This document shows positions 9,505-19,212 of a stretch of 38,409 bases of DNA, in pieces. A model generated the notes under the pieces. That model was not told where the DNA came from and searched no databases. It saw only the letters and a list, made by a program, of their open reading frames with translations. The stretch spans positions 1 through 38,409 of the forward strand of contig JACVRA010000284.1 of NCBI GenBank assembly GCA_019828545.1, written 5' to 3'. Position 1 is the stretch's first letter. Each line of letters begins with the position of its first letter. The position numbers were made by a program, and so were the translations under genes. The DNA is from Paracamarosporium sp. OC-R06-R3. Its lineage: Eukaryota > Ascomycota > Dothideomycetes > Pleosporales > Didymosphaeriaceae.

Positions 9505-10618
9505 CTAGACATGCTGCTGCCTGAACGGCTCATACGTATGGCCCGTCTGCCCATGGTGCTGACCCCCCATATCGTGCATCTGGTGAGCGTTCCCGCTGGC
9601 GCCCATGTACGGACTTGCGACGCGCTCGTAGTGGTAGGGCGCCTTCTCGACGACGACCTTCTTGTGGCCGCTCTTGCCCGAGCAGCAGCATACGCTGATG
9701 AGCCAGAAGAAGCCGCTGCCGATGCTCAGCGCGACGCCGATCCACAGGATGGAGAGCATCTTTGAGGACCAGGATGCTTTGATGTTGTAGGGTTCGAGGA
9801 CGGTGCGGAAGACGGAGATTAGGGTGCCGTAGAGGGCAGTGGAGGTTGCGGCCGCGGCGATGATGAAGACGGTTTGGGCCTGGGGGATGTTAGTCTCGGT
9901 GAAGAGAAGTGGGATTGTAGGTTAATTGAGAAACGTACGGTGGAGACGATGGTCGTGATCAGACTTCCCCATCTTGAGAAGATGGCCGAGATACCGACGA
10001 GGACCTCCGCGATCGTGAGCACCAGCGCAATCATGTAGCTGATGAACATCCAGCGCGAGACCTTGTGGTACGTGTCGATGCCGTTCTGGAAGTCCTCGGG
10101 GAACGCCGCCTGGATGCTGGTGTTCTCGAGCTTCCACACCTCGAACGGGTTGAACCAGAAGTAGTTCTGGCGGTCGGTGCAGTGCCAGTTTTCCTCCTTG
10201 CCGTCCTTGAGGTCAGCCTCGCAGTAGTTCCACAGCCCGACTTGGTAGATGTCGCGCATGTTGCCTGCCGACGCGGCGCCCTGGATCGCCTTGACGAGGT
10301 CGTTGTTGGGCGTTACGCCCTTGGGGAGGTGGTCGAGGACGTTGTCTGGGTCGTTCTTGAAGCCTGTTGTGTCGGCCTATGCATCTCGAGTCAGTATGGA
10401 AATTCGCAATTGGCATTGGGAATGGCAGGGGGATGTTGCGCGAGACAGTCCGGGGCGCGAGGCTGGGTTCTGGAACGCACCTTGAAGAAGTACAGGTCCC
10501 TCGACAGATCACTCTTCTGATATGCCTGGCCCGACAAGACGATTGCGAGACACAAGAGACTCGCAATGGTCAACGCCATAGGCGTGAAGATGCACGCGAA
10601 ACGCCCTGCCTTGCCCAT
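9505..10618 (-). CDS. Sur7/PalI-family four-helix plasma-membrane protein
   Basis: Exons (minus) 10618-10481, 10376-9939 and 9879-9505 join in phase to 316 residues ending ...EPFRQQHV-TAG. The Sur7/PalI family organises eisosome membrane domains, or assists ambient-pH sensing in PalI members. Visible features: TM1 at about residues 11-30 (ACIFTPMALTIASLLCLAIV); an extracellular loop with the claudin-like GLWxYC motif at 93-98 and a second cysteine at 112 in ENWHCTD; TM2 near 155-180; TM3 about 193-216; TM4 about 233-256 followed by a CCC cluster that could be palmitoylated. The cytosolic tail is rich in H, G and Y. Donors GTGCGT and GTACGT, and a CTAAC branch in the second intron, support the splicing. 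Loop and tail fit Sur7/Fmp45-like proteins better than PalI, but the subfamily was not resolved. Confidence 0.88.
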
Positions 10619-11317
10619 GGTGTCGAGAGGCTAAAAAACAGTCGACTGCGGAGCTGTGACGTAGTGTTTGAGAAACGACCGTGTATCCAGGAGCGCAATG
10701 CAGAGTCCCAGATGTGTCGATGGACGTGGACAAGGAAAAGACACGAGAAACGATGGGTGGATAGATGGTCTAGCGGCGTAGGCTGGCAGCGAGCTTTTGT
10801 ACGAGCGACGCCGCCTCAGCTTGCGGCCGTTTAGGTGCCTCAGCCCCCTTGGATAGCCTGGACAGGGTCTGTGAGCGGGCACACGATCCTTGCGGGGCCC
10901 AAACCAGCCTCAACCGACCATGCACCGTTCGAGTAAGAAGCACGCAAGCCCGCTGACGGGCCTAAGCCGTCTGGAGCAACGCGTCCACCATCTGCCAGGC
11001 GGTGTTGATGTCTACGCGAAGGTCTTCAGCTGCGCGTCACTGGCGGGCAGTCAGCATTTTTGCCTGCGTGTGGATTTCTGCTTCGAGGGCACATGGCGCG
11101 AGCACCGCAAGCCATCAGTCGCAGAGATTTAACCGTAGCGGGCAATGAGCAGCAGCCTTGCGCTGGTTCTCCATTCTCAACGCCGTGGCGACGCTACGTG
11201 ACGTGCGGCAACGCGACAAATCTCCACAATCAGCGCGGCCCAAAGTTGATCTTCATCCGCACGAAACAACGCACTCGGCCAATCTGCCCACCAGTCTGTA
11301 CTTCCCTTGGAGTCTCC
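10619..11317. other. Intergenic, upstream of the Sur7-type gene
   Basis: Promoter-side flank of the minus-strand Sur7-type gene. ORFs crossing it have composition unlike the neighbouring proteins, and I see no supported gene. Confidence 0.4.
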
Positions 11318-11415
11318 AAACACACACAAACACACCCTGTACAACATACATACACACATGCATACATACATACGTACACACACGCAACCCTCCTCACCCA
11401 CCGGACCCATCTTCA
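11318..11415 (+). repeat. Imperfect CA/CATA-rich simple sequence
   Basis: A run of ACACAC, CATACATACATA and CACACGCA words, giving spurious His/Thr-rich translations. No protein family fits. A short CAGCAC triplet run follows near 11505-11525. Confidence 0.75.
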
Positions 11416-11634
11416 CCCGCCTTACACACATACACCCAGTCCCCAGGCCAGCCCGGCCAAGCCCAATCTTAGCTCCATCTCAAGCCCATGTAAGCAAGCC
11501 GCGCCCCAGCACCAGCACCAGCACCCGCTGTTAATTATAGCCAAAACTCGCCTGGGGGCTGACAACGAGCCCAGTCTTGCCTCTTGCGGCGACGCCAAGC
11601 GAGCTCCGGCGGCGCAGCAGCCGTGCGCCGCAGC

Positions 11635-11745
11635 CATGCTCGGTGATGTAAACGTGCCACACTTCAACACCATGAGCCGGTGTCGTGGCGCATTTTGAGC
11701 AGAAGCTGCTGGCTAGCGGATCGTATGGTGGTGGTGGTCCACATC
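11635..11745 (-). repeat. Diverged gene fragment, copy 1
   Basis: Reads on the minus strand as YDPLASSFCSKCATTPAHGV then EVWHVYITE. It is homologous in DNA and protein to 12846-12945: the block starting GCTCGGTGATG matches over about 43 bp with mostly transition differences, and a second block AGCGGATCGTATGGTGGT matches at similar spacing. No start codon or complete gene surrounds it. The source family is not recognised. Confidence 0.55.
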
Positions 11746-12106
11746 ATGTTCACGTTACTTCGAGGAGGCCCGGAAAAAACCATCGCACCGCTAGAGGATA
11801 ATACTGGTGCACTCAAACACCAGCTGATCTCCAAAAACTCCAGCGTTCGGACATGGAGCGACACTCCATAGCTGAGGAAAGCCAGGGTCGGTAGAGAAGT
11901 GAACAGCAAAGTGTTTTTGTAACGTGATGTGTGGAGAGTAACAAGTCTGAGCGGCAAGGTTGTGGTTTGGGAACCCGTAACGAGAAAATCTTGGCGGGCG
12001 CTAGCACTACAACTTCCTTGTCACAACATCAACATCACAAACTGTCCCAACCACAGCTCCTTCGCGACACCTCCACTCTTGCTAATCCGCCTCTATTGCT
12101 AACGCT

Positions 12107-12307
12107 ATGAGCATAACCTTTGTAGATGAGTGGATAATCGGCGTTCTTGATGCGAAAATCTACCGTCTCCGCGGCCTATTACAGGTCGCTTTGTCCCCGG
12201 AGGTGGGCGCTTCAGGCTTCGCGATCAATGGGGCCTGTCTCTTTTTTGGGGACGATGGTGATTGTCTTGTTCCGGCCAACCCTATCGCCGGGATGAACCT
12301 CGTATAA
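12107..12307 (+). CDS. Small hypothetical protein or first exon
   Basis: A 66-codon frame beginning MSITFVDEWIIGVLDAKIYR and ending PIAGMNLV-TAA. The main support is its leader: 12015-12106 is CA/CT-rich with ACATCAACATCACAAAC-type sequence directly before the ATG, typical of ascomycete 5' UTRs and unlike the surrounding DNA. The peptide has no recognised domain. The TTACAG inside it could be a splice acceptor, so the model may be incomplete. It may also be a chance ORF in a relic-rich region. Confidence 0.3.
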   Translation: MSITFVDEWIIGVLDAKIYRLRGLLQVALSPEVGASGFAINGACLFFGDDGDCLVPANPIAGMNLV

Positions 12308-12845
12308 TTAGAACTTCATTTTTGGGTAACCAGAGAAGGGGTTTGATTGCCGAGAAATCTATAGTAACATGGCGTTGACCTGTAGCTCGTTATGATCGAT
12401 CTCGCTTGAATATACACCCCTTTGTAAAGAAGGGCGGGAGACGTCTTAACAGCTGTAATTTTAGGATTGCTAGGATTAGACGGGGAGAGAGATGTTGAAG
12501 TAGCTAATTACAGAGTCTCGCTCCGAGATAATAAATATGGTAGATTTACTAGGTCCTGATGTCTATGTACCTAGGAATTGTTCCGGTACGGTGGATGTAC
12601 TTTAGTACGTAACATCAAAGCTGCCAGCCATTTATTACGTAAACAACAGCTGCGAGCACAGTGGGTGACAAAATGGACTGAACTTTTTGGGTGGAGGTGG
12701 TGCCAAGAATGTTCAGTTTGCTTCGTCACCTTGGTGGAGGAAACCGCTGCTTACGTACCCGCAAGGACAACTATACGACATACTGGGAACTAAAAACACC
12801 ATTCAGGCTACCCTTCAGTGCACCCATATTCTCACACTGGATTCC

Positions 12846-12945
12846 AGCTCGGTGATGCAGACGTGCCAGACTTTAACACCACGAGTCGGCGCGTCGGCAT
12901 CGCGGCACATCCTGAAGTTGTCGTCTAGTAGATCGTATGGTGGTT
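12846..12945 (-). repeat. Diverged gene fragment, copy 2
   Basis: Reads on the minus strand as YDLLDDNFRMCRDADAPTRG then VKVWHVCITE. Aligned with copy 1, the invariant core is YDxL....F...C.......GVxVWHVxITE. It lies in an ORF of 64 codons without a credible start. The region to 13719 has no other recognisable gene. Confidence 0.55.
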
Positions 12946-13719
12946 CCTTCTGCCTTGTTGCAGGTGTTATGCTGGTTGAGTACTGATGCAGCCTAGTCCT
13001 CGCCAGCAAAGGGTGCGAGACACTTTGTCAAGAAGCGTCACGTCACGGGTAAATGGCACATCTGTGCGTCTTGCCGTGGTCAACCGAAAGCGTGACATCA
13101 TGAGTCCTTGGGATGGACTATATACTTGACGGTATAAAGGAAGTGGGATTTCCTTTGTAGGTCTACTAGCATGGGAGCCAACAGTCTTGAAAACAGTGCC
13201 CGCGGTACCAGAAGAGCGCAAAGAAGACACGCTTTATTAAATTTGACATTAATACTCCTTGCATAATGAACATTCAACATTGCACACGTGCCCTATACTG
13301 TGCCACGGGCGCTAGCCCGGAAACGATGTCTTTGTGTATCAATGGCTATCCCTGCAAATGCACATAAAAAGCATTGTGGATGTCTGCTCTAAGCTTTCGA
13401 TATTGCCACGGGGGCTAAGTCTAAGGTCCTCATTATCACTGGTGAGACCTTCCACGACGCTGATCTGAGCATACTAATGCACTCTACAATAATCCCGGTG
13501 CAGTGTGAAGAGACCGTGGTCTGCATCTACTTTCACAGAGGACTCCCGACGGACGCTCTGCCACTCCTGTCGCTTGCTGAAACACTAGGAGGGCGGAAGT
13601 TGGAAGGCAGAGGGCTGAGACTGACAGATAGCCCCCTGTGCAAGCGCCTGGAGCTGTGTGAACGTCACTTTCGATCAACTCCTTAACTTTTCTCGGCTCT
13701 CATAAGAGCTACCTGCGAC
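12946..13719. other. Gene-poor spacer before the two-exon accessory gene
   Basis: AT-moderate sequence with only short ORFs. The last 100 bp form the promoter and leader of the gene starting at 13720. No repeat or RNA gene recognised. Confidence 0.4.
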
Positions 13720-15412
13720 ATGCAGACTCCAACACCTTCAAATCCACGCAAGCGTCCCCGCTCTGAGCAGCATTCTTTCGAGCTTGAAGGGGAAGCTTGC
13801 CAGACTGTATCGAATAACCCCAAAGCTGTCCACATACCAGGACCCCAAGTGCCAGCTGCACATCAAGACAATTCGTCGGCGATTCCCTTGGAAAGACATG
13901 CATTGAGAACATTGAGACGACAAACTATCGAAGCAGCACGAAAGTCGAGAGCAAACCAACAAATCCGTCGCCCTGCTACCAGACTTGCCGTTGCAGAGTG
14001 GAAGAAGTGCCATCCACCTCTCGAACCTGCCCCTGAATATCTCGATAATTGTGGACACGAGCAGTACAAAGCCCTCCAAAGCTTCTCCAAGCACGGTGGA
14101 CCAGACCTCCGGGATCTCAGAGGCGTATGTATCTTCAGTACTTCCTTGATGCTTGTGCTAATGATGCCCTTAGTGCCAGAGAGCGGTCTATCTTAGTAAC
14201 GACCCAGCGATACCAAGCCAAGTCGGTTCTCCAAGCCAAGTCGGTTCTACAAGCAGGTCGCAAAGTCACGGCTCTTCGACAATGTATCCTACAACACGCA
14301 AGAGCATGTCACCGTATAACCGGGCATTTGGACAAGCCCTCGTCGATTCTCACGTCTTCCTTCCTCGCCACAAGGACCCAGACGGTAATATTGCGCCAGA
14401 GCCTAGGAACTGGGAATACATCAAGCAAAGACTCGCACAACCCCGGCCTTCTCTGTCCATCTCCCGATTCTCCGAAGAAGATCACAACAAGTTTGCTGAC
14501 AAGGATACGAGTGCTGCCAAGGAGAGCCAAGTGAAGGAATCTGTAATCCCTATCATCCAAGGAAATATCAAGAACGATCGCACTATTGCGGGTGGCATAC
14601 CCTTTACGAACCTGGCCCCTCTTGTTGCAGACGAAAATCTTGTACCTGGCAATCCAGACATCTACGGTGGCGCGCGTCCGGAATACCTTGACCGTCGGGT
14701 ACGCAGTGAGCTTGGGCCCTTCATTGTTCCTTCTACGCAGAGTGAAATGCCCATCCTGCCAAACCACGTCCTTGCTGTGAAAGGCCCGGATGGTACCATG
14801 ACTGTCGCTAAACGGCAAGCTACGTACGATGGCTTTCTCGGAGCGCGAGCCATCAATGCTCTCCAGAACTACGGACAGGCAGAGCCAAAATTCGATGGCA
14901 ATGCCTACACGTTCTCATGTATCTACGCCGATGGCCAGCTCTTAATATACACCAGCCATCCTACCCAGCCCGCCAACGCTGGGGACCAGCCCAACTACCA
15001 CATGCACCTTGTAGGGAGCTTTTCAATGATCGGCTCACCAGAAACCTTCAGGATCGGAGCAACGTGGTACAGGAATTCCATGGACTTGGCAGAAGAAATG
15101 AGGAATGAGCACATCCGCAGAGCAAACGACATCGTCAATGGAGTCCCCGTCACCCCATTCGCTTCCAATGCAGGCGCCAGCTTTACACGTGCGGGGGATC
15201 AGCTGGAGCTGGGTTCGCTTAAAGTGAATCACCGATTCGTCGGGACGGCTCAAAGCGTCGCTAGCGAAGGCTACTACACTGCAGAGGGTTCCGCACACGA
15301 AGAAGAGGAGGAAGAAGGAGAAGGAGAGGATGACGAGCCTAGGCCACGCCTTGCACTTCCGGCGAAGCGCTCTGGGAGGTCTTGTGAGCAATTGGATTCG
15401 CGGAGGAAGTAG
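13720..15412 (+). CDS. Accessory fungal protein with a PD-(D/E)XK-nuclease-like C-terminal half, two exons
   Basis: Exon 1 is 13720-14124 and exon 2 is 14174-15412. The 49-nt intron has a GTATGT donor, a GTGCTAATG branch and CTTAG acceptor, and the join is in phase, giving 547 residues. The basic N-terminus (PRKRPRSEQ) could be a nuclear signal. It is followed by PATRLAVAEWKKCHPPLEPA and the landmark HGGPDLRDLRG, which ends exactly at the intron. The second half has SVIPIIQGN, GGIPFTNLAPL, GNPDIYGGARPE, ILPNHVLAVKGPDG and KRQATYDGFLGARA. It belongs to an expanded family of fungal hypothetical proteins. The order D297...AVK338...Q350 resembles a PD-(D/E)XK core in which the E-x-K glutamate is alanine, so activity may be lost. 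That fold is inference. The acidic tail EEEEEEGEGEDDE precedes TAG. Confidence 0.75.
14215..14250 (+). repeat. In-frame 18-bp tandem duplication
   Basis: Two copies of an 18-bp unit starting AAGCCAAGTCGGTTCT, one base different, encoding SQVGSP and SQVGST within the linker of the accessory gene. Length is a multiple of three, so the frame is kept. Confidence 0.9.
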
Positions 15413-15661
15413 CGGAAGCGGGAGGACCCAGGAGACGCGGGAAGCACGCCTTCGTCTTCGCAGGAGACATACCCGCAAGCGTCTTCCTCAGCTGCCAAGG
15501 AGGGACGAGGAAAAGGAAAAGGCAAAGGCAAAGGAAGAAGCCTGTTTGTTGAAGAACAGTCTCCTGGCTTCCTGGATCAGATCAGATCAGCATCACTGAG
15601 GAGCCCCCTAAACCCTCACTGCTGGCAGTGGGGAGCACTCCAAGACTTCCATCGACGGTAA
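15413..15661 (+). other. Open 82-codon extension in frame behind a TAG stop
   Basis: The frame of the preceding gene stays open after its TAG at 15410-15412 for 82 codons to a TAA at 15659-15661. The sequence is protein-like: an S/T/Q-rich part, then GRGKGKGKGKGRSLFVEE and QSPGFLDQIRSAS. No intron that removes the TAG in phase was found: a GTGAGC at 15384 pairs with an AG at 15430-15431 only by creating a TGA. It could be a former C-terminus, a readthrough extension, or chance. Confidence 0.35.
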
Positions 15662-15951
15662 GGAGGCACGCGCCAGGGCTTCGACGTGCAGCAGGAGGAA
15701 GGACTCCGGGCAACCGTCCTGGCGATTGGCAATGCTTTTGGAGTCCACTGCACAGGATGAGTTGATTCTCTGCTCTTTTTTTTTCTGGCGCCTGGGGGAA
15801 TAACTCTTTTTTGGAGAGGGGGGAGAGGAGAGGGTGGAGGCGGTATTGTATCGCTTTTTGTATTCCAAGCCGCGGATTTTATTTTCGTCACCAGAATAAT
15901 AGATAATTGCGTCGCATAATCTTTAATTGGAATGTCATCTGTTCACTCACT

Positions 15952-15953
<2 letters not shown>

Positions 15954-16026
<73 letters not shown>
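15954..16026 (+). repeat. Compound dinucleotide microsatellite (CA)n(CT)n
   Basis: About 16 uninterrupted CA units followed directly by about 20 CT units. Read directly. Confidence 0.95.
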
Positions 16027-16031
<5 letters not shown>

Positions 16032-16324
16032 ACGGCTGTGCTCCCGTGCGCAACGCTTCTCGAAATGAAATGCGCAGTTCCCACGTAGCATAGCTTGTAG
16101 CCGGGTCCTCGGTGAAAGCGCACTCTGCGTGGTTGTACGCGTTTCAGCGGTCGTGCCCGGCGGGTGCGCTGCGTGATGGAGAGTAGGTGTTCGTTTCGAT
16201 CGAGAGTAAGCGGGCTCGAGACGCACAAAACGGACCTCGATGTGTTGGTTGATTGGCAGCATACTAGCGTAAAAAACGGCGGTGCGCTCAGGGCGGAGCC
16301 AGAGTGAGCGAGTGCGCTGGCATC

Positions 16325-16388
16325 AAATCAACTTGACTCAACTTGACCGAACTCTACTCGAATCAACTGAACTCAACTGAACTCAACA
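16325..16388 (+). repeat. Imperfect AACTCAACTG tandem array
   Basis: Repeated words AACTTGACTC, AACTTGACCG, AACTCAACTG across about 60 bp. The repeat unit is about 10 bp and decayed. Confidence 0.7.
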
Positions 16389-16858
16389 TTGTGTTAATTT
16401 GCTTTCCTTCCCTTCAGCATACTTCCCACTTACAACCTCCCGCGTAGAACCACTAGCCAGCAGCACGCATACTCAGCAGACCCTCCAGTGCCCGCTGCGT
16501 GGGAGTGGAATACCGACATGGTACCCTGGTAGATGGCAGAGAGAAGACAAAAAAGCGCCCGAAGACAAACAATAGCGATCTAGCGGAGTGCCGAGACGTG
16601 GGAAGCTTGGAATAGTGCCGTGGTGCTGTACTAGAAGAGAGCAGTGTACCCGCAGTGGATGGATAGTCCACGCTTCGGGCACGCGGGCGTAAACGATTCA
16701 ACAGCGCATATCAACTAGAAGCCGCTCCACACAGCGTGGTACTTTTGTGCTTTCCGTGCCCGATAGATTTATACGTCACGATGCTTGGACCGAACATGCC
16801 ATGCTTCAAACACAACGTTAGCATTCCTCATCAAACACCGCACACGCACCGAAGTAAC

Positions 16859-16908
16859 AGTGAGGTGAGGTGAGGTGAGGTAAGACGAGGTAAGGCGAGG
16901 CGAGGCAC
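16859..16908 (+). repeat. Pentamer repeat (GAGGT)n decaying to (AAGGCGAGGC)
   Basis: Four perfect GAGGT units followed by variant AAGACGAGGT and AAGGCGAGGC words. Read directly. Confidence 0.85.
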
Positions 16909-17832
16909 GCTGCGCCACCCAGCTCACGTGACCATAACTAACCCCAGACGCCCACTCACTCTTCTGGCAACCCCACATGTCACCCACGACAAGCAAAGCA
17001 CAGCAAAACCCATACAGCACAGCACACCACCAAAACACACATATAAATGCTAATCTCATCGATTCTTCTATCTGCACCTTCCGCACGTGGAGGCAAGGCA
17101 TCCATAGCCCACGGCGTACCCTGCGTCACTCGACGCGCGTCCTACAGATCATCGCCTCGCTTCGGATCCCCTCACAACTCCACGCACCCAACCAAGTGAT
17201 TTTCCAGGCCCTCCATCCATACCAGCCCTTTAGGTATAATGCATACAATGCCGAATGCTGTTGTTCTCGTGGCACGCGGAAGCGTCTCTCGCGGTGCCTG
17301 ACAAAGGAAAAAAATGCGCATGTGATCTCATCTCGTAGATGGCCCGTCGAACCAAGACACAAAAAAAAAAAAAAGAAAGGATGCAAGTGGTATAAAAGGT
17401 GCCGCCAAAGTGCGCACAAGCGAAGAACAGAAGCGAAAAAAAATAAAGGACAAATCCGTCTCCCACCTGTATCATATCGTATACAAATGCTGTAGATAGC
17501 CGGGGATCCCCGAGAAATGGAATGGAACGGAACGCCGTCATGGAAGGTGTAGACATTAAGCTTTAAGACTAATGTCTAGAAGCGATCGGGGTGCCAAACG
17601 CCGTGGCAGATACGTGAGACGTGATGCTGGTCCAGGTATAATGTTGTTACAAACGCGAGGAAGGGTCGCGACTTTGGAAGGGGGGGTATCGATGTAGCTC
17701 ATCTTGACCCAGGCCGGATAGCAGACGCTGTGTATGGTCGTGAGTGAAGCGTGGCTGGGCCGTGGAGGGTTCGGTGCGATGGAAGTCGATATCAGAAGAG
17801 GAGGTAGGAACGAACGTAAATAGGCGGATTCT

Positions 17833-19212
17833 TCAACGTGGGTGTTGGTTGTGGGGATCTTGGCCGGGTGTGCCACGGCCTTGTTCTCCTCTTGAACGGA
17901 TCCACTGGGCGTTCCCGCTCGTTCGGCCTTCGAGTGCCTTCTGTGCATCTGGGTCTGCCCGTGCAGATAGTCGTCCATTGACGATGTCGTCGGCATTGAT
18001 CTTGCTGACTGATTGAGCAATCGAAGTGATGACATAAGTGCGCAGTTCGCGGTCTTCCCGCATGTCTTCACCTTCAAGGTGGAACTTCTCTTGCTTGCCC
18101 ATGTTGTTTCGTCGCATGTTGCGGATCTCAGTCATGATGTAGTGGAGAACTGCCTCTGGAGCGCGGCTGCGTTCAGCGCCGTACTTTGTGGGATCCCGCA
18201 CGTATCTCCGCGTTACGTCCATGGCACCATCTGCCGAGAAGGCGATGCAGTATGAGAGCTTCTTGCCCCAGCCTGTAGACAGTCAATCAGACGAACACGG
18301 AACTCAAAACGAAAGATGCATACCTTGTGTGTACAGGAGGGGCTTGTCCCAAGCCTCCTCGCAAACGTCCACGTGTATCCATCGCTTGCGGTGAACTGAG
18401 TAGACTTCTGTCCAAACGTGGTCCTCGGCATTCCAGACCCATCTAACTCTTGATCCAACGGCTCGGCAGAGCATGCTGAAGCAGTTGGCCCATTCGCCAC
18501 ATCGACCGCGGCGGGTCTGGAGGAGCACAAAGGCATCGTTGTATCGCGGGTATCGCTCGTAAGTGCCACAGTGGTCTAGCGAGCACTTGTAGAGTTCGAC
18601 TTGGTTGGCGCCGCGGGCTTGCTCGTCCGGGAGTGGTGCGGCCATGCCAACGCCAATGGTGGGCGAGTAGCAGCGGCTGCACGGCGGGTTGTTGACCCAC
18701 GAGAAGAAGGAGCGTCTGAACCAACGCATCAATGCGCGGACGACGCAGTCCTGGTAGCCCCAGGCAGCTTTCTTTCCTGCGCCCAGACTCTGGGCTTCGG
18801 CCTCGAGGATCTGGCTCTCCTCCTCGGCTTCGTTGTAGATCTGCTCCAAGGGCACGACGCGCAGGGCCTCGTCGAGCAGGCCCGGGTTTTCCCATCGCAG
18901 GGGCATGTTGGAGAGCGAGTGGAGCATGTTCTTGAAGCGGAGCGAGCGGGCGTCCTGAGGCGGTTCCGGGACTAGGGGTATGTTTCGGAGCGACGAGTAC
19001 GAGGGTGGAGCGTTTTGGACGGGCGGCGGCTGCGGCGTACCAAAATCTCGCGGTGCTGGAGATGCGGAGCGCGAGTGCACCGAGCGGGACGAGAGGTCGT
19101 TCATGCGCTTTGTGCTGAGGACCTGGCGGAAGCGCTCCGTGAGGTCGGCGGCCAGGTGGTTGGGGTCGACGCTGTCGGCGGGCGGGCGCGAGGCGCCGTG
19201 CGAGTGCTCCAT
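17833..19212 (-). CDS. PNG1: Cytosolic peptide:N-glycanase
   Basis: Removes N-glycans from misfolded glycoproteins exported from the ER for proteasomal degradation. Exon 1 is 19212-18324 and exon 2 is 18272-17833. The intron has GTATGC, a TTGACT/CTGAT branch region and TACAG, and the join G|GC TGG is in phase, giving 442 residues. The transglutaminase-like triad is visible: Cys238 in [12 protein letters not shown], His265 in [11 protein letters not shown] and Asp282 in [10 protein letters not shown] zinc site is formed by Cys178/Cys181 (CSRC) and Cys210/Cys215 (CSLDHC). The aromatic segment before it ([20 protein letters not shown]) is typical. The conserved post-catalytic segment [20 protein letters not shown] lies right after the intron. 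There is no N-terminal PUB domain, as in other fungi. In some Pezizomycotina the equivalent protein lacks the catalytic cysteine, but here it is present. A 173-codon overlapping frame is a shadow. Confidence 0.93.

Larger units (their letters stand above)
15662..17832. other. Long gene-poor spacer with simple repeats
   Basis: 2.2 kb without a supported gene. ORFs here read as low-complexity (RERERE, HTHT) or have no family resemblance. It contains the simple repeats listed separately, an A-run near 17360, and the 3' flank of PNG1 at its right end. Confidence 0.5.

Noticed and set aside
11060..11698. 212-codon plus-strand ORF
   Set aside because: Its middle is translated CA/CATA simple sequence (HTHTYIHT-like), it overlaps the minus-strand homologous fragment, and no family fits.
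16977..17495. 172-codon plus-strand ORF
   Set aside because: Arises from low-complexity A-rich and repeat sequence, with lysine runs over an A homopolymer and no family resemblance.
17556..18077. 173-codon minus-strand ORF overlapping PNG1 exon 2
   Set aside because: It lies in another frame of the conserved PNG1 C-terminal region and has no own support.
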